A stretch of DNA of 64,000 nucleotides from Pseudomonadota bacterium (GTDB lineage: Bacteria > Pseudomonadota > Alphaproteobacteria > Rhodobacterales > Rhodobacteraceae). Below the pieces are notes generated by a model. The model did not search any database. It was not told the origin of the DNA and worked only from the letters and a program-made list of their open reading frames with translations. Positions 7,041-14,525 of the stretch are shown here, one piece after another. Numbering within the stretch: the first letter of the stretch is position 1; each line of letters starts with the position of its first letter. The stretch is taken from contig JAIUPD010000002.1 in the NCBI GenBank assembly GCA_020161615.1, positions 434,001 to 498,000 of the forward strand. Reading direction: 5' to 3'. Both the position numbers and the translations under genes were made by a program.

Positions 7041-8699
7041 TCAGGCCCGTCGGGCGCGTTCGCCCTGGGCGCGGGCGGCGGAAAGGTCCTGGCCAGGGGA
7101 CAGCGCCTCGGGGTCGAGGATCAGTTCGATCACCGCGACGGTGCCCGAGGTCCGGGCGCGGGCGAAGGCCTCGGGAAAATCCTCGGTCCGGTGCACGGTT
7201 TCGCCATGCCCGCCATAGGCCCGCACCAGCGCCGCATAATCGGGGTTGAACAGTTCGGTGCCCGAGACCCGCGCCGGATAGGTGCGTTCCTGATGCGCCC
7301 GGATCGTGCCGTAGCGGCCGTTGTTGGCAAGGATGACGATCGGCGTCGCGCCGTGCTGGCGGGCAGTGGAAAGTTCGTTCAGCGTCATCTGGAAGCAACC
7401 GTCGCCCGCGAAGCAGAGCACGGTTTTCTCCGGGTGTTCGAGGCTGGCGGCGATGGCGGCGGGGAAGCCGTAGCCCATGCTGCCCGAGGTGGGTGCGAGC
7501 TGGCCGGGCCAGGCGCGGGGGCGGAAATAGCGGTGCATCCAGGCGGCGTAATTGCCCGCGCCATTGGTGGCGATGGCATCGTCGGCCACGTTGTCGGAGA
7601 GCCAGCGCATCACCTGTTCCAGCTTCACCGCGCCGGGGGTTTCGCGGGGCGTGGTGAAGGTCTCGTACTCGGCGCGGGCTGCCTGGGTCCAGGCCGACCA
7701 ATCGGGCAGGCCCTGCGGCACGCTCGCTTTCAGCGCGGCGATCATTGCCGGGGCTTGCGCCACCATGGCCAGATCGGGGCGCCAGACATGGCCAAGTTCG
7801 TCAGGGTCGCTGTGGATATGCAGGATGGTCTTGCCGGGCGCTGCAGGGTCGATCAGGTCATAGCCATTGGTCGCCGTATCGCCGAGCCGGGCGCCGACGA
7901 TCAGGACGAGATCGGCTTCTTTCAGCCGCGCGCCCAGTTTCGGGTTCATGCCGACGCCGAGGTCGCCCACGTAATGCGGGTGGCGGTTGTCGATCCGGTC
8001 CTGGCGGCGGAAGGTGACCGCGACGGGAAGGCCGCTGGCGTCGGCCAGCGCAGCGAGATCGCTGGCGGCCTGTGCCGACCAATGCGGGCCGCCGACCACC
8101 AGAAGCGGCTTCTCGGCGCCCTTCAGCGCCTGCCAGATCGCCGCGGTTTCGGGCGGGGCGGCGAGGGGGGCCTTTCGGGGCGGCAGGTCCGGCACGTCCG
8201 AGAGCGCCGACAGCATGTCCTCGGGCAGCGCCAGCACCACCGGTCCGGGGCGGCCCGATTGCGCCAGATGGAAGGCGCGGCTCAGGTATTCCGGCAGGCG
8301 GCGGATGTCGTCCACCTCGGTCGCCCATTTGGCCAGCCCCCCGAAAACCCGGCGGTAATCGACCTCCTGAAACGCCTCGCGGTCGCGGTGGGCGGTGTCG
8401 ATCTGGCCGACGAACAGGATCATCGGCGTCGAATCCTGCTGCGCCACATGCACGCCGGACGAGGCATTGGTGGCCCCGGGGCCGCGGGTGACGAAGGCCA
8501 CGCCGACCTTGCCGGTGAGCTTGGCATGCGCCTCCGCCATCATGGCGGCGCCCCCCTCGTGGCGGCAGACGACATTCTGGATACCGCTGTCATAAAGCCC
8601 GTCCAGGGCGGCGAGGAAACTTTCGCCGGGGACCGAGAAGACGCGCCGCACGCCCTCGGCCTTGAGGTGATCGACCAGGATTTGTCCGCCGTGCCGCAT
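7041..8699 (-). CDS. Thiamine-diphosphate-dependent enzyme (acetolactate synthase-like)
   Basis: A 552-residue member of the ThDP enzyme family that includes acetolactate synthase, benzoylformate decarboxylase and glyoxylate carboligase. Domain order is N-terminal ThDP pyrimidine-binding, with the catalytic glutamate in VFSVPGESFLAALDGL (~21-36). A central domain (~190-330) follows, then the C-terminal pyrophosphate-binding domain with FAGDGCFQMTLNELSTA and the partner asparagines ANNGRYGT. The start at 8699 is preceded by GGAAGGA. There is no regulatory-subunit gene beside it, so it is not clearly ilvB. Reaction specificity is open; a catabolic decarboxylase or carboligase role is as likely as acetolactate synthesis. 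Confidence 0.8.
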   Translation of the reverse strand: MRHGGQILVDHLKAEGVRRVFSVPGESFLAALDGLYDSGIQNVVCRHEGGAAMMAEAHAKLTGKVGVAFVTRGPGATNASSGVHVAQQDSTPMILFVGQIDTAHRDREAFQEVDYRRVFGGLAKWATEVDDIRRLPEYLSRAFHLAQSGRPGPVVLALPEDMLSALSDVPDLPPRKAPLAAPPETAAIWQALKGAEKPLLVVGGPHWSAQAASDLAALADASGLPVAVTFRRQDRIDNRHPHYVGDLGVGMNPKLGARLKEADLVLIVGARLGDTATNGYDLIDPAAPGKTILHIHSDPDELGHVWRPDLAMVAQAPAMIAALKASVPQGLPDWSAWTQAARAEYETFTTPRETPGAVKLEQVMRWLSDNVADDAIATNGAGNYAAWMHRYFRPRAWPGQLAPTSGSMGYGFPAAIAASLEHPEKTVLCFAGDGCFQMTLNELSTARQHGATPIVILANNGRYGTIRAHQERTYPARVSGTELFNPDYAALVRAYGGHGETVHRTEDFPEAFARARTSGTVAVIELILDPEALSPGQDLSAARAQGERARRA

Positions 8700-8784
8700 G
8701 TGATGTCCTTCCGCTCTGCGGCCGGACGGTGGCGCAAATGACGGCGGCATGCAAGATTGCCCGGGAGGCAGAGGCGGAGAGGCG

Positions 8785-9318
8785 ATGAACGGGCCGAGAT
8801 TGCTGGGGTTGTGCGGATCCCTCCGGGCGGAAAGCCTGAACCGCAAGCTGATGCTGGAGGCGGCGCGCGCCTTCGACGGCGATTTCGCCGAGGCGAGCCT
8901 CCGATTGCCGCTCTTCGACGAGGATCTGGAGGCGCAGGGGATACCTGAGGAGGTGGCGGCGCTTGGGGCGGCGGTGGAGGGGGCGGCCGCGGTGCTCATC
9001 GCCTGCCCCGAATACAACAAGGCGCCGCCGGGGGCGGTGAAGAATGCTCTCGACTGGCTGAGTCGGCTGAAGCCCAACCCGCTGCGGGGCAAGCCGGTGG
9101 CGATCGTCACGGCGGCGGACGGGCGGGCCGGGGGCGAACGGTCGCAGATGATCCTGCGCTGGATGCTGGTGCCGCACCGGGTCGAGCCGCTGGCCTGGCC
9201 CGAGGTTCTGGTGGCCCGGGCCGAGACGGAGTTCGACGCCGAGGGGCGGCTCAGGTCCGAGCGCTACCGGGCGCAGTTGGCCGAGCTGATGGGCCGCCTG
9301 CGCGACGCCTGCCGCTGA
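8785..9318 (+). CDS. NAD(P)H-dependent FMN reductase family protein
   Basis: Flavodoxin-fold FMN reductase (177 residues). The FMN phosphate-binding loop is GLCGSLRAESLNRKL near the N-terminus, and the flavin-contacting stretch CPEYNKAPPGAVKNALDWLSR is typical of the azoreductase/chromate reductase group. The start at 8785 is chosen over an ATG 36 nt upstream because GGAGAGG directly precedes it and the protein then begins at the first beta strand. It is divergent from the ThDP enzyme gene with an 85-nt gap. A palindromic repeat follows its stop codon immediately. Confidence 0.85.
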   Translation: MNGPRLLGLCGSLRAESLNRKLMLEAARAFDGDFAEASLRLPLFDEDLEAQGIPEEVAALGAAVEGAAAVLIACPEYNKAPPGAVKNALDWLSRLKPNPLRGKPVAIVTAADGRAGGERSQMILRWMLVPHRVEPLAWPEVLVARAETEFDAEGRLRSERYRAQLAELMGRLRDACR

Positions 9319-9444
9319 GCGGCGGGAGGCACGCTCCCGCCCGCCCACCCCGCGCGCCTCCCGCCGCGGAGAGGGCGGCGCCTGTTGCGACCCCGGGGGC
9401 CGTCTGCCCCCGGACCCCCGAGGATATTTGCAGAACAAAGATGG
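9319..9444 (+). repeat. Composite palindromic repeat, copy 2
   Basis: Starting right after the reductase stop codon, arms 9319-9330 and 9356-9367 enclose the conserved CTCCCGCCCGCCCACC loop. A CCGGGGG/CCCCCGG hairpin (9393-9413) follows, then ACCCCCGAGGATATTTGCAG...AACAAAGATGG. The same three modules in the same order occur at 28671-28795. Confidence 0.85.
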
Positions 9445-9470
9445 AGGTTAAGAGCGCCCCACCCCGTGTC

Positions 9471-9599
9471 ATCTTTGCGCCAGAAATATCCTCGGGAGGA
9501 TTTTCAAGGAGGGTGGAAAACCCTCCTTGAAGCAGGGGGTGCGGGGGGCGGCAGCCCCCCGCCGCCACTCGCCCGAGGCAACGAGGGCGAAACCCCTCA
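9471..9599 (-). repeat. 3'-end repeat cassette, copy B
   Basis: Read on the minus strand it begins at the TGA of the DUF1289 gene (TGAGGGGTTTCGCCCTCG) and has the CCCCCCGCACCCCCTGCTTC block. A TTCAAGGAGGG...CCCTCCTTGAA hairpin follows, and it ends GAGGATATTTCTGG..CAAAG. It matches copy A except for a missing internal segment and compensated changes in the hairpin stem. Confidence 0.85.
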
Positions 9600-9842
9600 T
9601 TCCTCCGCGAGTCTTGCCCCGCGCCCGCCGCGGCGCTTTTTCAGCAGGGTCGAGCGTTCGGGCAGTTGTGCCAGGATCTCGGCGCGGTTTTCCGGGCTCA
9701 TCGCCGACCAAGCGGCGATTTCTTCCAGCGTGCGGAAGCAGCCGGCGCAGATACCCGCCCGGGGATGGATCACGCAGATCTTGACGCAGGGGCTGTCCAG
9801 TTCCTTGCGCATCCAGAGCGTATCGAGCGAGAGGTCGTTCAT
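9597..9842 (-). CDS. DUF1289 family protein
   Basis: Small cysteine-motif protein (81 residues) of unknown function, matching DUF1289: SPCVKICVIHPRAGICAGCFRTLEEIAAWSAMSPENR. The four cysteines (C-x3-C and C-x2-C) suggest a metal site. Upstream start 9842 (MNDLSLDTLW) has AGGT nearby; an alternative start at MRKELDSPC would be 10 codons shorter. It lies 60 nt after ruvX on the same strand and is the last gene of the ccmI-ruvX group. Confidence 0.85.
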   Translation of the reverse strand: MNDLSLDTLWMRKELDSPCVKICVIHPRAGICAGCFRTLEEIAAWSAMSPENRAEILAQLPERSTLLKKRRGGRGARLAEE

Positions 9843-9902
9843 GCGGTAACCTGCGGGGTGGTCCGGGCCAAGATAGGCCTCTGCCGGGGTGTTTCCAGCC
9901 TG

Positions 9903-10376
9903 TCAGCGACGCATGGCGGCCAATCTGTCCAGGAAGCCTTGCAGGATGAACCCGGCCGCCACATGGTCGATCACCTCGGCCCGTTTCGCCCGTGAGGTGT
10001 CGAAATCAAGGAGCGCCCGTTCCGCTGCCACGGTCGACAGCCGTTCGTCCCAGAAGCCGATCGGCAGCTCGGTCAGGGCCGAGAGATTGCGGGCGAAGGC
10101 GCGGGTCGACTGGCAGCGCGGGCCCTCGGTCCCGTCCATGTTGAGGGGCAGCCCCAGCACGAAGCCGGCCAGCCCCCGGGTCCTGGCGATCTCCAGCAGG
10201 CGCCCGGCGTCGAGGGTGAATTTCTTGCGTTTCACTGTCTCGAGGGGCGTCGCCACCAGGCGGCGCAGGTCCGAGACGGCGACGCCGATGGTCTTTTCGC
10301 CCAGGTCCAGCCCGGCCAGCGCGCCCGAGGGCGGCAGAGCAGCGACGAAGGCGCCGGTGTCGGTGAAGACGGTCAT
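9903..10376 (-). CDS. ruvX: Putative pre-16S rRNA nuclease / Holliday junction resolvase YqgF
   Basis: RNase H-fold nuclease of the YqgF/RuvX family, needed for 16S rRNA 5'-end processing in E. coli. It has 157 residues. Visible motifs are [18 protein letters not shown] with the first catalytic Asp, [28 protein letters not shown], and [19 protein letters not shown] with the last acidic residue. The start ATG overlaps the ccmI stop by one base (TAATG), which implies translational coupling. Confidence 0.92.
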   Translation of the reverse strand: MTVFTDTGAFVAALPPSGALAGLDLGEKTIGVAVSDLRRLVATPLETVKRKKFTLDAGRLLEIARTRGLAGFVLGLPLNMDGTEGPRCQSTRAFARNLSALTELPIGFWDERLSTVAAERALLDFDTSRAKRAEVIDHVAAGFILQGFLDRLAAMRR

Positions 10377-11620
10377 TATTCGGTGAACCCCGCCTGACGC
10401 GCGGCGGCGTCAATCACGGCCAGCGCCTCGGCCTGGTCGGCGAAGACCAGCCGCGCCTCGGACCATATGGCGCGGGCACGCTCGGTCTGGCCCAGCACCC
10501 CCAGCGCGTTGATCAGCCGGGCCCAATCCTCGGCCGGGCCGCCCTGGTTCGCCAGCCTGGAGGCCAGCCCCTCGACCATGCCGCCGATCATCTGCTGGCG
10601 GTCCTCGTCGCTCATCTCGGACGCGGCGGCGACATCGGCCGCCGAGGGGCCGCGCCCGCCCGCCGTCACCGCCGGCAGCGTGTAGCGCACGCCCGCGGCG
10701 GCGGCCAGTTCCTCGATCGAGGCGCGGATCGCGGGCACCCAGGGGTCATCGGGTTCGCTGTCCTCCAGCAACCCGCGCCAGAGCCGGAAGGTCAGGTCCG
10801 GCCGCCCGGTCTGGGCGAACATCAGGCCGAGGTAATAACGCGCGGTGCCGTTTTGCGGATCGCGTTGCAGGATGCGCTCCAGCACCGCCTCGGCCTCGGG
10901 CGAGATCAGCCCGCCGGTGGCCAGTGCCATGGTCTCGGCCAGCGCGACCAGATCCTCGACCGGGGTATCCTCGCCCTGCAGTTCGATCAGGTGGATCCAG
11001 GCGGCGGCCGAGGCGCTGTAATTGCCGATATTCCCTTCGTTCACCGCCAGCAGCCTGAGGCCGCGCGGATCATCCGGCCGGCTTGCCAGCGCCTCGCGCA
11101 ATTGCGCCATGAGGGTGGCGTATTGCGGATCGACCTCGGGCGTCGGCGGGCGCTGCGGGTCGGCCTCCCAACTGGCCTCCATCGCCGCCTGGCCGGGGCG
11201 GCTTTCGCGCAGGACCTGAGCCTGGGCATAGCGGTCCACCAGCGGCATGTCCTCGTAGCCGGGTGCGCCTTCACGCCAGTAGAGGGCGATGGCCAGGATC
11301 GGGGCCAGCGCCACCAGCACCAGCGCCAGCGTCTTCATCGCGGCGGGCGATTCGCGCAATTCCGCCGCGCCGCGCTTGTCGGCGTCCAGAAGCCGCCGCG
11401 CGGTTTCGGTGCGCAGGCGCTCGGCCTCGTCCTCGGCGATCAGGCCGCGGGCGCGGTCACGCTCGATTTCCTTCAGCTGGTCGCGATAGATGCGCATCTC
11501 GCGCCGCTGGCCGGGCTCGGCGGTTTCGACCCGCGCGCCGCGCCGCAATCCCAGCACCGCCAGCACGACGATCACCGCCGTCAGGGCCACTGCCGGGCCC
11601 AGGAACCACCAGATCGCCAT
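10376..11620 (-). CDS. ccmI: c-type cytochrome biogenesis protein CcmI
   Basis: Component of the system I cytochrome c maturation machinery that presents apocytochrome c for haem ligation. It has 414 residues. An N-terminal membrane helix ([20 protein letters not shown]) is followed by a leucine-zipper-like loop ([14 protein letters not shown]) and a second helix near residues 95-115. A large periplasmic TPR-like C-terminal domain follows. The start at 11620 has AGGAGGTGG directly upstream. It is separated from the other ccm genes, which are not in this window. Confidence 0.9.
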   Translation of the reverse strand: MAIWWFLGPAVALTAVIVVLAVLGLRRGARVETAEPGQRREMRIYRDQLKEIERDRARGLIAEDEAERLRTETARRLLDADKRGAAELRESPAAMKTLALVLVALAPILAIALYWREGAPGYEDMPLVDRYAQAQVLRESRPGQAAMEASWEADPQRPPTPEVDPQYATLMAQLREALASRPDDPRGLRLLAVNEGNIGNYSASAAAWIHLIELQGEDTPVEDLVALAETMALATGGLISPEAEAVLERILQRDPQNGTARYYLGLMFAQTGRPDLTFRLWRGLLEDSEPDDPWVPAIRASIEELAAAAGVRYTLPAVTAGGRGPSAADVAAASEMSDEDRQQMIGGMVEGLASRLANQGGPAEDWARLINALGVLGQTERARAIWSEARLVFADQAEALAVIDAAARQAGFTE

Positions 11621-11695
11621 GCCACCTCCTGTTCGCAGCCTTTCCCATAGCCGGAAGATGCCCGGGAAAAAAGCCAAACCGCCGTCAAACGCCCG

Positions 11696-11758
11696 CGACA
11701 TAGGGCCCGAACCGGGCGCCGGGCTGCGGCGTGGGGACGCAGCTTTCGGCCTATGTCG
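11696..11758. other. Inverted repeat upstream of the sarcosine oxidase operon
   Basis: CGACATAGG (11696-11704) and CCTATGTCG (11750-11758) are perfect complements 45 nt apart; pairing extends imperfectly inward (GGCCCGAA with TTTCGGC). It sits in the 231-nt gap between the divergent ccmI and soxB starts, 93 nt before soxB. It could be an operator pair or an mRNA leader hairpin. Confidence 0.35.
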
Positions 11759-11851
11759 GTTTTGGCCTCATTGTGCCGCTTGCAGCCAAGGCTTATCCCC
11801 CTGCGCAATCCATCACCGGGGCAAAACCCGGCCCTGAAAGGGAGCACGCCC

Positions 11852-13099
11852 ATGACCCGCTATTCGGCCTTTGCCATCGCCCGCGAAGCCCTGCGCCAGC
11901 ACACGGGCTGGACGCGGGCCTGGGCCTCGCCCGAGCCGGCCGCGCAGTATGACGTGGTCATCGTCGGTGCCGGCGGGCACGGGCTGGCGACCGCCTATTA
12001 CCTCGGCAAGAATTTCGGCATCAAGAATGTCGCGATCATCGAAAAAGGGTGGCTCGGCGGCGGTAACACCGGGCGCAACACCACGATCATCCGCTCGAAC
12101 TATCTGCAGGACCCCTCGGCCGCGATCTACGAGAAGGCGCGCAGCCTCTACGAGGGGCTGAGCCAGGACCTGAACTACAACATCATGTTCAGCCCGCGCG
12201 GCGTCATGATGCTGGCCCAGACCGAACACGAGGTTCGCGGCTACAAGCGTACCGAGATGGCCAACAAGCTGCAGGGCGTGGACACCCGCTTCATCGGCCC
12301 GGCCGAAGTGAAGCGCCTGGTGCCGATCATGAACATCGCCGGGCCGCGCTATCCGGTGCTGGGCGCGCTCTGGCAGCCGCGCGGCGGCACGGCGCGCCAC
12401 GATGCGGTGGCCTGGGGCTATGCCCGGGCCTGTTCCGAAATGGGCATGCATGTGATCCAGAATTGCGAGGTCACCGGCGTCGAAAGCGCGGGCGGCGAGG
12501 TGACGGCGGTGAACACCACCCGGGGCACCATCGGCTGCAAGAAGCTGGGCATCGTCGTGGCCGGGCATTCCGGGCATCTGGCGGCGATGGCGGGCTTCCG
12601 GCTGCCCATCGAATCGGTGGCGCTGCAGGCCATGGTCTCGGAACCGATCAAGCCCTGCATGGATGTCGTGGTCATGGCCAATACGGTGCACGGCTACATG
12701 AGCCAGTCGGACAAGGGCGAGATGGTGATCGGCGGCGGCGCCGACCATTTCAACAACTACACCCAGCGCGGCTCGTGGCAGCATATCGAGGAGACGGTCC
12801 GCTCGCTGATCGAGACCTTCCCGATGCTGTCGCGGCTGAAGATGCTGCGGCAATGGGGCGGGATCGTCGACATGACCGGCGACCGCTCGCCGATCATCTC
12901 GAAAACGCCCTTGGGCAACATCTTCATCAACTGCGGCTGGGGCACGGGCGGGTTCAAGGCGATCCCCGGCTCGGGCTGGGCCATGGCTGAATTGATCGCC
13001 AAGGGCGAGCCGGGCCCTCTCGCGCGCGACTTCTCCATGTTCCGCTTCCGCGAGGGCCGCTTCATCGATGAAAGCGTGGCGGCGGGGGTGGCGCACTGA
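11852..13099 (+). CDS. soxB: Sarcosine oxidase beta subunit
   Basis: FAD/FMN-bearing subunit of heterotetrameric sarcosine oxidase, which demethylates sarcosine to glycine and passes the methyl carbon to tetrahydrofolate. It has 415 residues. The FAD-binding Rossmann motif is YDVVIVGAGGHGLATAYYLGK (~33-53), and GNTGRNTTIIRSNY and TGDRSPIISKTPLGNIFINCGWGTGGFKAIPGSG are typical of the subunit. The start at 11852 follows AAAGGGAG and gives the family N-terminus MTRYSAFAIAREAL. It is first in the operon but separated from soxD by two small-protein genes. Confidence 0.95.
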   Translation: MTRYSAFAIAREALRQHTGWTRAWASPEPAAQYDVVIVGAGGHGLATAYYLGKNFGIKNVAIIEKGWLGGGNTGRNTTIIRSNYLQDPSAAIYEKARSLYEGLSQDLNYNIMFSPRGVMMLAQTEHEVRGYKRTEMANKLQGVDTRFIGPAEVKRLVPIMNIAGPRYPVLGALWQPRGGTARHDAVAWGYARACSEMGMHVIQNCEVTGVESAGGEVTAVNTTRGTIGCKKLGIVVAGHSGHLAAMAGFRLPIESVALQAMVSEPIKPCMDVVVMANTVHGYMSQSDKGEMVIGGGADHFNNYTQRGSWQHIEETVRSLIETFPMLSRLKMLRQWGGIVDMTGDRSPIISKTPLGNIFINCGWGTGGFKAIPGSGWAMAELIAKGEPGPLARDFSMFRFREGRFIDESVAAGVAH

Positions 13100-13202
13100 T
13101 GACCGCATCGGCCGGTTCCTGCCAACGGGCCCTGCGCCCCGGGAACCCGGGGCACGCCCCGGTTGTTTTTTCCGCAAGTGCCATCGCACAGGAGGAGAAG
13201 AC

Positions 13203-13490
13203 ATGGCCTATCCCAACGAACCGCATAACGCCTATTCGCGGATCGAACCGCGCGGCGCCATGGACCGCCAGCGCCCTGCCGGCCGATCAGGCGGCGTCGG
13301 CATCGCCATCGGTGCCGTCGTCGTGGCGCTGCTCATCGGTCTCATGCTCTTCAGCGGAGTCAGCGAGGAACCGCTGCTCGACCCCGCGGCGCCCAATGCC
13401 GCTGGCGAGGTCGCCCCGGCCCCGGCGCCCAGTCTGGTGCCGACCGATCCCGCCGCTGGCGACCCTGTCGCCCCGGCGCCTGCCGAGTAA
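13203..13490 (+). CDS. Small single-pass membrane protein in the sox operon, copy 1
   Basis: I do not recognise this 95-residue protein. A polar N-terminus with an NAYSRIEPRG stretch is followed by a glycine-rich membrane helix (GIAIGAVVVALLIGLMLFSG, ~33-52). An acidic, alanine/proline-rich tail follows (PAPAPSLVPTDPAAGDPVAP). GGAGGAG is well placed before ATG 13203. Its leader and overall plan match the next gene (13776-14120), so the two look like diverged tandem duplicates. They interrupt soxB and soxD. Confidence 0.7.
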   Translation: MAYPNEPHNAYSRIEPRGAMDRQRPAGRSGGVGIAIGAVVVALLIGLMLFSGVSEEPLLDPAAPNAAGEVAPAPAPSLVPTDPAAGDPVAPAPAE

Positions 13491-13566
13491 GGCAGCCAGC
13501 CGTCTCATGACCTGCGGCACCAGGGCCATTGCGCGCCCCGGTGCCGTTCTGTTGCCGATGCCTGGC

Positions 13567-13603
13567 CCGGGGCAGGGGGACGCGCGATCCCCTCTTGCCC
13601 CGG
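13567..13603 (+). terminator. GC-rich hairpin between the two small-protein genes
   Basis: CCGGGGCA (13567-13574) and TGCCCCGG (13596-13603) pair perfectly, and an inner GGGGA/TCCCC extends the stem. There is no T-run. It is the main structure in the 285-nt gap 13491-13775, which holds no other feature apart from the second gene's leader, and it could limit transcription from soxB into soxDAG. Confidence 0.4.
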
Positions 13604-13775
13604 TCTTGCATCACGGCCTCCGCCGCTCCGTCGCCGCAGGGGCAGGGCGCCCTCCGGTCGCCGATTGCGCATCGGCGGATGACCGCTTGCCCGGTCTGAT
13701 CGGTGGAAACGGGCGGAACCGGTTTCAGGGGGGCGGCGTTTTCTGTGCAAATGGACTTCGCACAGGAGACATCCC

Positions 13776-14120
13776 ATGTCGTACACCACGGAAGACGCCC
13801 GCACCCCGAACCACACCACCAACAATTACACCACGAACACGACCGTCCCGCCGCAGCGCTCGGGCGGCGCGGGCGTGGCTCTGGCGATCGGTGCTCTCGT
13901 CGCACTGGCGGCGATCATCGCCTATTTCGTCATCGCCAACCCCGGCCCGGCCGATGACAACGTCAACATCTCTGTCGACGTCCCGGCCTCGGTCGAGAAT
14001 TCTGCCGAACGTGTCGGCGAAGCGGCTGGCGCTGCCGCCGATGCCGTGGGCGATGCCGCGACCGGCGCTGCCCAGGCCGTCGAAGGCGCTGCCGAGCGCG
14101 CCGCGTCGGACACCAACTAA
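13776..14120 (+). CDS. Small single-pass membrane protein in the sox operon, copy 2
   Basis: An unrecognised 114-residue protein. The N-terminus is Thr/Asn-rich (NHTTNNYTTNTTVPPQ), followed by a membrane helix (GVALAIGALVALAAIIAYFV, ~33-52) and an acidic segment. An alanine-rich amphipathic tail (ERVGEAAGAAADAVGDAATG) suits a coiled coil or surface helix. AGGAG precedes ATG 13776. The 30 nt before the gene closely match the leader of the first small gene, and the helix sits at the same distance from the start. Confidence 0.7.
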   Translation: MSYTTEDARTPNHTTNNYTTNTTVPPQRSGGAGVALAIGALVALAAIIAYFVIANPGPADDNVNISVDVPASVENSAERVGEAAGAAADAVGDAATGAAQAVEGAAERAASDTN

Positions 14121-14204
14121 CCCGCTTCACGCGATTGATCACACCGACCGGGCTGGTCGCGGCTTTGCCGTGGCCAGCCCTTTCGCATGGCCAACGGAGG
14201 TTTC

Positions 14205-14525
14205 ATGCTGCTGCTGAGCTGCCCCTGCTGCGGGGTCACCGCCGAGGAAACCGAATTCGCCAATGGCGGCGAGGCGCATCTCAAGCGCTTCGGCCCGGGC
14301 TCCACGGATGCCGAATACGAGGCCTATATGTTCGCCCGCAAGAACCCGCGCGGCGTGCATTTCGAGCGCTGGCGCCATGCCTATGGCTGCGGCAAGTGGT
14401 TCCTGATGGCCCGCGATACGATGACGCTGGAGGTCTATGGCACCTACAAGGCCCAGACCACCGAGCCGCCGGCCGAGCTGCAGGCGCATATCAAGGCCCG
14501 CCGGCCGGAATGGGAGGGTTTCTGA
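14205..14525 (+). CDS. soxD: Sarcosine oxidase delta subunit
   Basis: Small zinc-binding subunit of heterotetrameric sarcosine oxidase (106 residues). The N-terminal CPCCGVTAEETEF carries the first metal ligands, and HAYGCGKWFLMARDTMT carries a further cysteine and histidine. The start at 14205 is preferred over an ATG 18 nt upstream because GGAGG lies 6 nt before it and the protein then starts MLLLSCPCCG. The stop overlaps the soxA start (TGATG). Confidence 0.93.
   Translation: MLLLSCPCCGVTAEETEFANGGEAHLKRFGPGSTDAEYEAYMFARKNPRGVHFERWRHAYGCGKWFLMARDTMTLEVYGTYKAQTTEPPAELQAHIKARRPEWEGF

Noticed and set aside
7041-9110. Longer N-terminus for the thiamine-diphosphate enzyme
   Set aside because: The extra residues are not family-like and overlap the FMN reductase gene; ATG 8699 has a good ribosome-binding site and begins at the conserved domain.
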